NCBI GenBank assembly: GCA_023433505.1
Contig: JAEZCO010000015.1
Coordinates: 1 to 64,000 of the forward strand
Direction: 5' to 3'
DNA length: 64,000 bases
Source of the DNA: Bacillota bacterium
Lineage (GTDB): Bacteria > Bacillota > Clostridia > Acetivibrionales > DTU013
Shown here: in pieces, positions 25,102 to 33,187 of the stretch
Layout: each line of letters begins with the position of its first letter
Position numbering within the stretch: position 1 is the first letter of the stretch
The notes under the pieces: generated by a model
Told to the model about the DNA's origin: nothing
Database searches by the model: none
The model's input: only the letters and a program-made list of their open reading frames with translations
Made by a program: the position numbers and the translations under genes

Positions 25102-27450
25102 ATGGAAAACGGCTTTGAAACGGCACGGAAGAAATGGCGTATTCTGGGGCCCGGAGGCGGAGGCGCGCAGTTCATACCGACCTTTAGCCCCCACAATCCT
25201 GAAATAATGCTTGTGGCATGCGATATGACGGGAGCTTACATAACCAAAGACGGAGGCAAAAGCTGGAGAGAATTTAATCTGAGAGAACGTGTGAGTTCCT
25301 TTGCCTTTGATCCGATAGATCCTGAAGTTATCTATGCGGGTTCAAGCGGTCTTTTCCGTTCGGCGGACGGGGGAGAAAAGTGGAGGCTGATCTATCCGGA
25401 TCCCCTGTCTGTAGCGGAGGAACAGGTGCTGGGCGACGAGGCCGACCATGCTTTAGTTTCAGGGGACAACTGGCCCGGCGGTGAAATACAGGCAATCGTG
25501 ATCGATCCTGTCGGTAGGGGTCATTTATATATCGGCATTTACAGGGACAGGAGGCTGACCGTCCATTATTCCGGAAACAACGGCAAAAGCTGGGAAGAGA
25601 TATATGCCACGGCGGGGAACAGGCTGCATGCACTATATCCGGATCCCCAATCTTCCGGTGATAACAGGCGTTTATTCCTCTTTTACGACAGTGGAATCAG
25701 CGTGATTGCTGTTAAGAAACCGGCAGAGGAGAAAATAAAGCTGCCTTCCCGGATAAAATCGGTTTTCCATGCGGCCTGCGGCATTAACCCGGGGACAGGA
25801 CAGCCTTTGTTTTATATCACGGCACAGATGATGGGCGAAAATGAAATAAGGCCCACGGAGATCTGGAAATCGGAGGATAAGGGAGAAACCTGGCAGCAGT
25901 TGGATGTGGAATTGGAAGGAAGTCCTGCGGGCCCGGAGACAGGGCTTGTTCCCGAATATACCCTCCTCGCTGTGTCTGAAATGGACGCCGTGAATATTTA
26001 TGCCGGCGTAGGCGGGTATCTTTATTCAAATACGGGCGGGTATCCGGAGATCCCCGAACCCACCGGCGCCGGCTCGGTGGTCTCATACTTTGGCGTTATA
26101 AAGAGCTCCAATGGAGGAGGATCCTGGGGATGGGTATTGAAATCGGATCACAGCATGCCTCCGGCCAATTTGACCACAGGCTGGGCGGAACGGGACTATG
26201 ATCTTCCCTGGTTCTCTTACGGGCCAAAGGGGATAGGACCTATCGGCCTGAAGGTCAATCCGGTTAATCCCGATATATGCTGTACCACTGATCTCTCCTC
26301 CACTTTTCTCACCGTGGACGGCGGGGTTTCCTGGAAGCAGCTTTATTCAAATGACCATGCCGGAGGTTCGGTCTCGTCAAGGGGCATAGATGTAACCACC
26401 TGCTACGGTATTCATTTTGATCCCTTCGACAGGGAGCATCTGGCAGTTTCCTACACCGATATCGGCATGTTCCATTCGAAAGATGGAGGAAATACCTGGC
26501 TTCATGCAATAGAGGGAGTTCCTCCGGCCTGGGGGAATACCTGCTATTGGCTGGAATTCGACCCTGAAGTTGAGGGGAGAGTGTGGTCCGTATGGGGTGG
26601 GGCCCATGACCTTCCGCGGCGTAAAATGTTTAAAACCGGTAGTTTTCATCTTGCCCAGGGAGGGGTGTGCAGAAGCGAGAATGGCATGGCGGAATGGCGC
26701 AAATCAAATACCGGTATGCCGGGCAATTCCGTGGCAACCCATATTGTGCTGGACACCTCAAGTCCTGTAGGAAAAAGGACGCTTTACACGGCAGTATTTG
26801 ATAAAGGAGTCTATAAGTCCATGGACGACGGCTTCTCCTGGGAATTGAAAAATAGCGGCATCCAGGGGAATCTGAATGCATGGAGGATTGTCAGGCTGCC
26901 TGACGGAACCCTGTTTTTGCTGGTAGCCCGGGGCTTAAGGAACAGAAAGGTTGTGGGCGGCGCCCTGTACAAATCGTCGGATGGCGCCGGGCACTGGGAA
27001 AGGCTCCCGCTGCCGGAGGGTGTCAACGCCCCCAACGACCTGGCCTTTGATCCCTGCGATCCCCGGCGCATGTATCTCGCCTGCTGGCCGGACAAAAATT
27101 CCGAAGCCACTGCCTTTGGAGGCCTTTATGCTACCGATGACGGCGGTTACAACTGGCAGGGTATTTTCGATCCCTGGGCCTATGTCTATGGGGTTGCCGT
27201 CCATCCGGAGGAGCCCTCAACCCTGTTTATCGCCACCTTTAACGGCGGGGTCTGCCGTTCGGAGGACAGAGGCGGGACCTGGTCCAGGCTCAAGGGCTAT
27301 AACTTCAAATGGGGACACAGGCCTTTTGTTGATCCCCGGAACAAGGAGATGCTGTATATCACTACCTTTGGCAGCAGCCTTTGGTATGGGCCTGCCATAG
27401 GAGATACAGATGCTTTTGAGGACGTATATCCCTTTGAAGCTTTGGAATAG
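25102..27450 (+). CDS. Asp-box (BNR) beta-propeller protein, GH74/sialidase-like (782 aa)
   Basis: Repeated Asp-box motifs of the type S-x-D-x-G-x-x-W are spread over the whole chain (TKDGGKSWREF, SADGGEKWRLI, SEDKGETWQQL, TVDGGVSWKQL, SKDGGNTWLHA, MDDGFSWELK, SEDRGGTWSRL), giving about 12-14 propeller blades as in GH74 xyloglucanases or VPS10-like proteins. Unlike secreted GH74 enzymes it lacks a signal peptide, so it probably works in the cytoplasm. The catalytic Asp pair cannot be confirmed by eye. ATAGGAGC precedes the ATG. The gene follows the DUF5107 gene closely, in the same operon. Confidence 0.8.
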   Translation: MENGFETARKKWRILGPGGGGAQFIPTFSPHNPEIMLVACDMTGAYITKDGGKSWREFNLRERVSSFAFDPIDPEVIYAGSSGLFRSADGGEKWRLIYPDPLSVAEEQVLGDEADHALVSGDNWPGGEIQAIVIDPVGRGHLYIGIYRDRRLTVHYSGNNGKSWEEIYATAGNRLHALYPDPQSSGDNRRLFLFYDSGISVIAVKKPAEEKIKLPSRIKSVFHAACGINPGTGQPLFYITAQMMGENEIRPTEIWKSEDKGETWQQLDVELEGSPAGPETGLVPEYTLLAVSEMDAVNIYAGVGGYLYSNTGGYPEIPEPTGAGSVVSYFGVIKSSNGGGSWGWVLKSDHSMPPANLTTGWAERDYDLPWFSYGPKGIGPIGLKVNPVNPDICCTTDLSSTFLTVDGGVSWKQLYSNDHAGGSVSSRGIDVTTCYGIHFDPFDREHLAVSYTDIGMFHSKDGGNTWLHAIEGVPPAWGNTCYWLEFDPEVEGRVWSVWGGAHDLPRRKMFKTGSFHLAQGGVCRSENGMAEWRKSNTGMPGNSVATHIVLDTSSPVGKRTLYTAVFDKGVYKSMDDGFSWELKNSGIQGNLNAWRIVRLPDGTLFLLVARGLRNRKVVGGALYKSSDGAGHWERLPLPEGVNAPNDLAFDPCDPRRMYLACWPDKNSEATAFGGLYATDDGGYNWQGIFDPWAYVYGVAVHPEEPSTLFIATFNGGVCRSEDRGGTWSRLKGYNFKWGHRPFVDPRNKEMLYITTFGSSLWYGPAIGDTDAFEDVYPFEALE

Positions 27451-27495
27451 GCTGCTTGAAGACGCTGCAAATGTAGCAGTATGCACCAACCCGTA

Positions 27496-27557
27496 TGTCA
27501 TTGCGAGCAAACGCAGTGAAGCGTGGCAATCTCAAGAGAGTTTTCACAGTAATGACA
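27496..27557. repeat. REP-like palindromic element
   Basis: TGTCATT (27496-27502) and its complement AATGACA (27551-27557) bound the element. The body GCGAGCAAACGCAGTGAAGCGTGGCAATCTC matches the common GTCATTGCGAGNNNCGNAGNGAAGCAATCTC-type dispersed repeat. A partial relative is at 49345-49377. It lies between the propeller gene and the esterase gene. Confidence 0.8.
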
Positions 27558-27709
27558 CCGCTCTTATTCCGCTTTGTTGAAATCGTGCAATAATATTTTG
27601 AAGCATCCTGCTTGAAAAACAAGATGCAAACTGAAGCCGGAAAAAGTATAATATAGTCGCGGACAGAATATACCTCAGATAATTTTATTGGAACAGGTGG
27701 GGATACGAA

Positions 27710-29824
27710 ATGAATTTCGGCAAAGAATGGGAAGAGCATAAAGCTTATAGCAAAAAGGTAAACAGCTATTACCCGGACATTGAGAGGTTTCATCAAAATG
27801 CGCTTCTGAGGTATTTTGATTCTTTGAATACCAACTATTTGATGGAGAGAAAGAAGCGGTTTAACAAAATAAATACCCGAAGCGAAGCGCTTGCCTATAT
27901 AGAGGAAGCAGGCAGTTCATTTCGAAGCTGTCTGGGAGAGCTGCCGGGCGGCAGTGCTGTCAATGCCGTCAATGCCGTGGTAGTACGGACAAGGGATATG
28001 AGGGACTACTTTATTGACCTAGTTCTCATTGAAGCGCTGCCGGGATATTTTCTGACCGCTAACTTCTATTATCCCAAAAATACGGCAGGCCCTTCTCCGG
28101 CGGTTTTATTCCTTTGCGGCCACTCTGTGGGCGGGAAGGCCGAGGGCATGTATGTGGCCTTCTGTATCGAGGCTGTAATGAGCGGCTTTTGCGTATTGAC
28201 CTTCGACCCTGTTGGGCAGGGAGAGCGCAAAATGTATGATGAAAAGGAACTGGAGCCCATTGATGGACTGCAGCCGGTACAGCCGGATGACGTTCATTTT
28301 CTGCTAGGGCAGCAGGCGGGCATCATCGGAGAGAGTATCACCTCCTATATGATGCAGGATAATATAAAAGCCCTGGACTACCTGCTTTCCAGGAAAGAGG
28401 TAGATTCCTCCGCCACGGTGTCGGTGGTGGGAAATTCGGGAGGCGGTCAGATGGCGGCCTTTATGGGCGCATATGACCGTCGGGTGGGTGCGGTGGTGTC
28501 AAGCTGCTACATCACCGAATTAAAGTCCATGATTTATCACATAGGAGCCCAGGAGTCGGAGCAGAGCCTGCAGGGTTTCATGAAAAAAGGGCTGGATCTG
28601 GCGGACCTTGTCATAGCAGCGGCACCCAAGCCTTATTTTATCGGAGCAGGCCTGATGGACTTTTTCCCCATAGACGGGACCAGAGATGCTTTTATAGAGG
28701 CTCGAAGGATTTACGGGCTCCTTGAAAAGACGGAGAACTTAGCTGTTTATATAGCGCCCAAACCCCACGGTTTCTGGTGGGACACCAGAGAAAAGGCCCT
28801 TCGCTTTTTATGCGAACATGCCGGAAAAGAGTTTATACAAGATAACGGAATCGACTACGGCAGACTCCCCTCGGAGCAGGAACTGCTTTGCCTTGCGGAA
28901 GGAGATATCCGGTATTTTAACACCATCTCCCTGCAGGAAATTTTGCAGAAAAAAGCAGAGAAGATCTGTACGGCGCCGCCTGTTATCAAGGATGCCTCCG
29001 AATTGAAGGCATACGGAGAATCCGTCAGGACGGATTTGCTAAAGGTGTTGGAAGTTGGCATCGAGAGTATCAGCGCGAATATTGAAAGGGTGACGCGGGA
29101 CGATGAAAGGGACTGCAATGTGCTATCCACTCACTATTCGTTCTATTCCGAGGAATATATGAAGATCAATGGAATACTGTTTGAGCGAGGCCACGGGGCT
29201 GCTTCTTCCGTATTATTGCATATCGGCGGCCTGGACATAAGGGATGAAGCTCTCAGGAACTCCCTGGAGGAGTTTTCCCATGTTTTCTGCGTAGAACCAA
29301 GAGGCACGGGGCTTGGGGCTGTGGAGCCCGGCAGTTTCTTCTATGAGCCTTCCCGCTTTGAAAACGAGGAAGCCTCCTACAATTGCAATGCCGCCATGCT
29401 CGGCAAAAATATGGCCGGCTTGAAGGTCATTGACGTATTGGCGGCAGCGAAGCTGTTAAAGGGGATCAAAAATTTTGAAAATTGCCCTATGACAATTGCG
29501 GGCGAAGGCGAAAATGCGCTCATTGCCCTTTATACGGCAGTTGCCCTGCAAGGCAGGGATGTGAGGCTTAAAAACCTGCTCTATTCCTTTAAATCCATTA
29601 TTGAAAACAGAGTATATCTGTGGAATCCCTCGGTGCTTGTATACGGTATTTTGAGGCATCTGGACATCTCCGACCTGCTTGCCGCGCTGTCCTTCAACAG
29701 CGTCAGAGTGGAAGGCTTTCTGGATCATAGCAAGAAAAAGGCGGACATGGGTAAATTGCAGGAGATGATCCGCCGCCTTCGCACATTGGGCGCTATTGCC
29801 GGAAACTATCCTGAGATCTCCTGA
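27710..29824 (+). CDS. Cytoplasmic alpha/beta hydrolase, acetyl-xylan-esterase-like (704 aa)
   Basis: A two-part protein. An alpha/beta-hydrolase domain (about 100-380) has the nucleophile elbow GNSGGGQ (Ser243), an upstream FDPVGQGER segment, and a late HGFWW histidine region, as in acetyl xylan esterase/'abhydrolase_7' proteins. The second half (about 400-700) resembles a degenerate second hydrolase domain (HIGGLDIRDEAL, VEPRGTG) without an obvious Gly-x-Ser-x-Gly. No signal peptide is present. It probably removes acyl groups from imported oligosaccharides. AGGTGGGGA precedes the ATG. Its last 19 bases overlap the convergent AraC gene. Confidence 0.8.
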   Translation: MNFGKEWEEHKAYSKKVNSYYPDIERFHQNALLRYFDSLNTNYLMERKKRFNKINTRSEALAYIEEAGSSFRSCLGELPGGSAVNAVNAVVVRTRDMRDYFIDLVLIEALPGYFLTANFYYPKNTAGPSPAVLFLCGHSVGGKAEGMYVAFCIEAVMSGFCVLTFDPVGQGERKMYDEKELEPIDGLQPVQPDDVHFLLGQQAGIIGESITSYMMQDNIKALDYLLSRKEVDSSATVSVVGNSGGGQMAAFMGAYDRRVGAVVSSCYITELKSMIYHIGAQESEQSLQGFMKKGLDLADLVIAAAPKPYFIGAGLMDFFPIDGTRDAFIEARRIYGLLEKTENLAVYIAPKPHGFWWDTREKALRFLCEHAGKEFIQDNGIDYGRLPSEQELLCLAEGDIRYFNTISLQEILQKKAEKICTAPPVIKDASELKAYGESVRTDLLKVLEVGIESISANIERVTRDDERDCNVLSTHYSFYSEEYMKINGILFERGHGAASSVLLHIGGLDIRDEALRNSLEEFSHVFCVEPRGTGLGAVEPGSFFYEPSRFENEEASYNCNAAMLGKNMAGLKVIDVLAAAKLLKGIKNFENCPMTIAGEGENALIALYTAVALQGRDVRLKNLLYSFKSIIENRVYLWNPSVLVYGILRHLDISDLLAALSFNSVRVEGFLDHSKKKADMGKLQEMIRRLRTLGAIAGNYPEIS

Positions 29825-30666
29825 CGGGTATTGAGCTTGTAATTGCGGGGGGAAGTTCCGGTAAATTGCTTGAAGGTCCTTTCAAAATGGGTGAGGTTAT
29901 TGAAGCCTGTCATGGAGGAAATATCGGTGATCTTGAATTTATTCTGGGCGATAAGCTTTTCGGCGGCCAGAATTTTTTTCCGGTTCACATAATCAATGAC
30001 CGAAAGGCCGGTATGCTGCTTAAAAAAACGGCTTAAATAATATTTGTTGATATTGAAATGCTTTGAGATGGCTTCCAGGGACAGCTGCCGGTCTAGATTG
30101 GCATTGATAAAGGCGATGATTTTTTTGACTTTCTGATTCAACAGCGAAGCCTGGTCGATTGCCGCATCGCCGCTGTCGAGATACTCCGCAAGTACCACAA
30201 GGAAAAGAGACAGGTACAAGTGCAGATAGGTTAGCTTATATTGACTTTCTCCCACGTTTGCCTCCAGCATGTCGGACAGAATACGCTCTATCCGCTTCTG
30301 TAAGGCAGGAGGCGCCGATATAAGCCGGTTTCCGTCATACTTCTTATTCAAGATGGAAAATACGTCGGGTACTTTAAAGCAGGGGAGGGATTCGGTAAAG
30401 GACGGCCGGTACATGATCAGTATTTTATCGTAGTCATTCAGTTTATATACCGGGTTATGCACTTCATAGGTATCAATAAACAGGATATCTCCGCTCTTCA
30501 CCTTATAGCTCTGGTCATGTACAAAAAATGTCAAATCCCCTTCGATAAAATAATGAATTTCACACGCATTGTGATAATGAGAGATACTTTTATACTGGCG
30601 GGCGCGGCTTACCTTTTTCTCAATCCTGATGCTGTCCTCGATCTTTGCATACTCAGAAAATTCCAT
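29806..30666 (-). CDS. AraC family transcription regulator (286 aa)
   Basis: A cupin sensing domain (about residues 20-110, HYHNACEIHYFIEGDLTFFV, DILFIDTYEVHNP) is followed by a two-HTH C-terminal domain (LSLEAISKHFNINKYYLSR; FKITDISSMTGFNNLTHFE, ending FKQFTGTSPRNY). It is the likely regulator of the sugar island, being convergent with the esterase and divergent from the transporter operon. AAGGAGGT lies 7 bases before the ATG. A minus-strand SigA promoter at 30688-30716 fits this gene. Its 3' end overlaps the esterase gene by 19 bases. Confidence 0.92.
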   Translation of the reverse strand: MEFSEYAKIEDSIRIEKKVSRARQYKSISHYHNACEIHYFIEGDLTFFVHDQSYKVKSGDILFIDTYEVHNPVYKLNDYDKILIMYRPSFTESLPCFKVPDVFSILNKKYDGNRLISAPPALQKRIERILSDMLEANVGESQYKLTYLHLYLSLFLVVLAEYLDSGDAAIDQASLLNQKVKKIIAFINANLDRQLSLEAISKHFNINKYYLSRFFKQHTGLSVIDYVNRKKILAAEKLIAQNKFKITDISSMTGFNNLTHFERTFKQFTGTSPRNYKLNTRQEISG

Positions 30667-30687
30667 AGAAGATACCTCCTTGAAGAA

Positions 30688-30716
30688 ATTATAGCATAGC
30701 TCCGCACAGGCTGCAA
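30688..30716 (-). promoter_or_regulatory. SigA-type promoter of the AraC gene
   Basis: On the minus strand TTGCAG (30716-30711), a 17-base spacer and TATAAT (30693-30688) precede the AraC start by about 22 bases, leaving a very short leader that contains the ribosome site. Confidence 0.7.
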
Positions 30717-30879
30717 TCGGGCTCTTGAGCCCTCTGTCAGGCCGGCGGGCCGGACTTTTGAAGCCGTAATGGCCCCAAAGGAGGCTGTTTTAACGCCCTG
30801 GGGACTTGTCGAGCCATTTTGGGGGCCGTAAATTGATGTCAAGATATGTATAGTATGAATTACAAAACCACAACAAATG

Positions 30880-30910
30880 TTGAGTAAATAAAAATAAGCT
30901 ATGCTATAAT
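30880..30910 (+). promoter_or_regulatory. Promoter-like element before the sugar transporter operon
   Basis: TTGAGT (30880-30885) and TATAAT (30905-30910) are separated by 19 bases, as in the element at 19649-19679. Copy D of the structured repeat begins about 20 bases after it and would therefore be in the 5' leader of the transporter mRNA. The rest of the 30667-30879 interval holds the AraC promoter and GC-rich palindromes (GGGCTC/GAGCCC at 30719-30732) with no gene. Confidence 0.55.
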
Positions 30911-30929
30911 AGGTCTATAACAAGGCACC

Positions 30930-31015
30930 AAAAAATGTCCCCGCCTCCTCTTAGGTAAAGGGACACACCTTTGCAAGCAGTGAGGCTATGGGGACGGGGG
31001 AATGTCTCTTTTTGA
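30930..31015 (+). repeat. Dispersed structured repeat, copy D, in a 5' leader
   Basis: Nested stems GTCCCC (30936-30941) with GGGGAC and GCCTC with GAGGC enclose the core CTCTTAGGTAAAGGGAC and an inner hairpin AAAGG/CCTTT. A T-rich stretch (TGTCTCTTTTTG) follows. The same core is in copy C (19406) with different outer-stem bases. The CCTCCT in the core is complementary to the AAGGAGG ribosome site at 31066-31072, so a switch on translation is possible but unproven. Confidence 0.7.
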
Positions 31016-31080
31016 ATTAGGCCGTAATAAAAATCCATATCCGCCGGTGAATGTAAAACGACAGAAGGAGGCCGCATTTT

Positions 31081-32016
31081 GTGAGAGGAATCACGATGAA
31101 TGGTTCGGTTTTTAAGAGGCAGGTGAAAGATTACTGGAAAAACAGATATCTGCTTTTATTGCTTTTGCCCGGATTACTTTTTTATGTCCTGTTCCGGTAT
31201 AAGCCGATGTACGGTATTCTAATCGCTTTCAAGGATTACCGGCTGACGCTGGGAGTATGGGCAAGCCCATGGAATGATCTTGAATTTTACCGGAGGACCT
31301 TTTTATCCAAAAACTTCTGGGAGGTTTTCAAAAACACGCTGATTCTAAGTTCCTACAAGCTTTTATTCGGTTTTCCCGCGCCCATCCTCCTGGCGCTTCT
31401 TTTGAATGAAGTAAAAAACGGCCTGTATAAGAGGGTGGTGCAAACAATCACCTACATACCGTATTTTATTTCATGGGTGGTATTGTCGGGAATATTCATC
31501 GACATTTTATCACCGTCCGCCGGGCCCATTAATTTCATCCTTAAGGAGCTTACGGGAAAGACGGTATATTTTTTAGGGGATCCTTCCTACTTCCGGGGCA
31601 CCATGGTAGGCCTTTCGGTATGGAAGGGCATCGGATACGGAGCAGTAGTCTATCTGGCAGCTCTTGCGGGTGTAAACCCTGAGCTATATGAAGCTGCTTT
31701 TATGGATGGGGCCAACCGGTGGAAGCAGGCCATTTATATTACCCTTCCTTCACTGCTGCCTGTCATTGTGATATTGTTTATTCTCAATATCGGCAGTATC
31801 GTGGAAGATGATTTCGACCAGATTTTCAACTTTTACAAGCCTGCGGTGTACAGTGTGGGTGATGTCTTAAGCACCTATGTCTACAGGCAGGGCATAAAAC
31901 AGATGCAGTACAGCTATGCCACGGTGGTAGGCCTGTTCCAGAACGTACTGGCCTTTATACTGGTGCTTTTTACAAATAAGATTTCCAAGAAAGTCGGAGA
32001 ATATGGAATATGGTAG
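31081..32016 (+). CDS. lplB: LplB-type sugar ABC transporter permease (311 aa)
   Basis: This is one of two membrane permeases of a CUT1-type oligosaccharide importer. It has six predicted membrane helices and the permease signature EAAFMDGANRWKQAIYITLP. It begins with the family's typical RYLLLLLLPGLLFYVLFRYKPMYG region (quoted in part: RYKPMYGILIAFKDY). The GTG at 31081 is preferred since AAGGAGG lies 8-14 bases upstream; an ATG at 31096 is the alternative. There is no ATPase gene in the locus, so a shared MsmX-type ATPase elsewhere is expected. Confidence 0.93.
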   Translation: MRGITMNGSVFKRQVKDYWKNRYLLLLLLPGLLFYVLFRYKPMYGILIAFKDYRLTLGVWASPWNDLEFYRRTFLSKNFWEVFKNTLILSSYKLLFGFPAPILLALLLNEVKNGLYKRVVQTITYIPYFISWVVLSGIFIDILSPSAGPINFILKELTGKTVYFLGDPSYFRGTMVGLSVWKGIGYGAVVYLAALAGVNPELYEAAFMDGANRWKQAIYITLPSLLPVIVILFILNIGSIVEDDFDQIFNFYKPAVYSVGDVLSTYVYRQGIKQMQYSYATVVGLFQNVLAFILVLFTNKISKKVGEYGIW

Positions 32017-32913
32017 GTGATAGAATTGTTCCGCAGCAACAGTTATAAAATTAAGAAATCGGCCGGTTCGGCAGTGTTTGATTCATTGAATGCTGTTATG
32101 CTTTTACTGCTGTCGGTAGTTACGATCTATCCTTTTTTAAGGGTACTGGCAGTGTCCTTGAGCAGCCCTTACGCCCTTACAGGCTTACCTCTGACCATTA
32201 TACCCAAGAACTTTACCGTCGCCTCCTATTTCTCGCTGTTTAAAAACGGGTCGGTTACCGTGGGATTCACAAATTCAATTATTGTCACGCTGGTCGGGAC
32301 TTTTTTGGAAACAATGTTTACGGTCATGCTGGCATATCCCTTGTCAAAAAAGAGGCTGCCCCACCGGAATTTTTTCACCTTCCTTTTTGTGGCCACCATG
32401 TTTTTCAACGCGGGACTGATCCCGACCTATCTCAACATCAAAAGCTTCGGCCTGCTCAATACCTATCCCGTACTGATCCTGCCGAAACTGATCAATACCT
32501 TCAATATGCTGATATGCCGGAATTTCTTCATGTCCATATCTCCGGAAATTGAAGAATCGGCCTCCATCGACGGTGCAAACGACGTGTCAATCCTGTTCAA
32601 GCTGATCATTCCCATATCCAAGCCCATTATCGTCACTTTGCTTTTGTGGTACGGAGTTGCAAGCTGGAACAGCTATTTTGATTGCCTGCTGTATGTTACC
32701 GACTCAAAAAAATTTCTGCTTTCGGTGGTGCTGAGGAACATCATCACGCTCGGAAGCAACGACAGAGCGGCCGGCGACAAAAACAGCATTTACAATGTGG
32801 AGCTTATCCGGTCCAGCGTAATTATTTTATCAACGATTCCAATACTTTTAGTCTACCCCTTTATCCAGAAATACTTCGTAAAAGGTATAATGATCGGTTC
32901 CTTGAAGGGCTGA
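32017..32913 (+). CDS. YtcP/LplC-type sugar ABC transporter permease (298 aa)
   Basis: This is the second CUT1 permease and partner of the LplB-like protein. It has six membrane helices, and the cytoplasmic EAA loop reads EESASIDGANDVSILFKLIIPIS (in part: ASIDGANDVSILFKLIIP). It ends ...FIQKYFVKGIMIGSLKG, the hallmark end of this family. GTG at 32017 directly follows the lplB stop; a TTG at 32026, with AGGTGATAG just before it, is an equally good start. A 274-base gap without a convincing gene separates it from the binding-protein gene. Confidence 0.92.
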   Translation: MIELFRSNSYKIKKSAGSAVFDSLNAVMLLLLSVVTIYPFLRVLAVSLSSPYALTGLPLTIIPKNFTVASYFSLFKNGSVTVGFTNSIIVTLVGTFLETMFTVMLAYPLSKKRLPHRNFFTFLFVATMFFNAGLIPTYLNIKSFGLLNTYPVLILPKLINTFNMLICRNFFMSISPEIEESASIDGANDVSILFKLIIPISKPIIVTLLLWYGVASWNSYFDCLLYVTDSKKFLLSVVLRNIITLGSNDRAAGDKNSIYNVELIRSSVIILSTIPILLVYPFIQKYFVKGIMIGSLKG

Positions 32914-33187
32914 ATGCCTGCTGGCGGTTGAGACGTGCTGCGGTATACGCAAAATATCAGGGGAAGGTGGTGAAAAAGCCGGAAATGACACAGATGCTTC
33001 TGTGTGTTATTTCTGTAAGGATCATCCGGCAGTTTGCTCTGTGGTGCCATCTTAAGCACTGGCGAAAATTTAACTTCCGAAAGTCTTTTCCTGGGAACTA
33101 TGCTTGGCGCTCCATTCCCCGGAAAAGAATCAGAAGTAATATTTCCGGTGCTCCTAAATTATTATCACTATGACAGGAGGAGAATCT

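Noticed and set aside
32682..33173. ORF of 163 aa between the permease and binding-protein genes
   Set aside because: It starts inside the permease gene in another frame, has no ribosome site and a composition like a shadow ORF.
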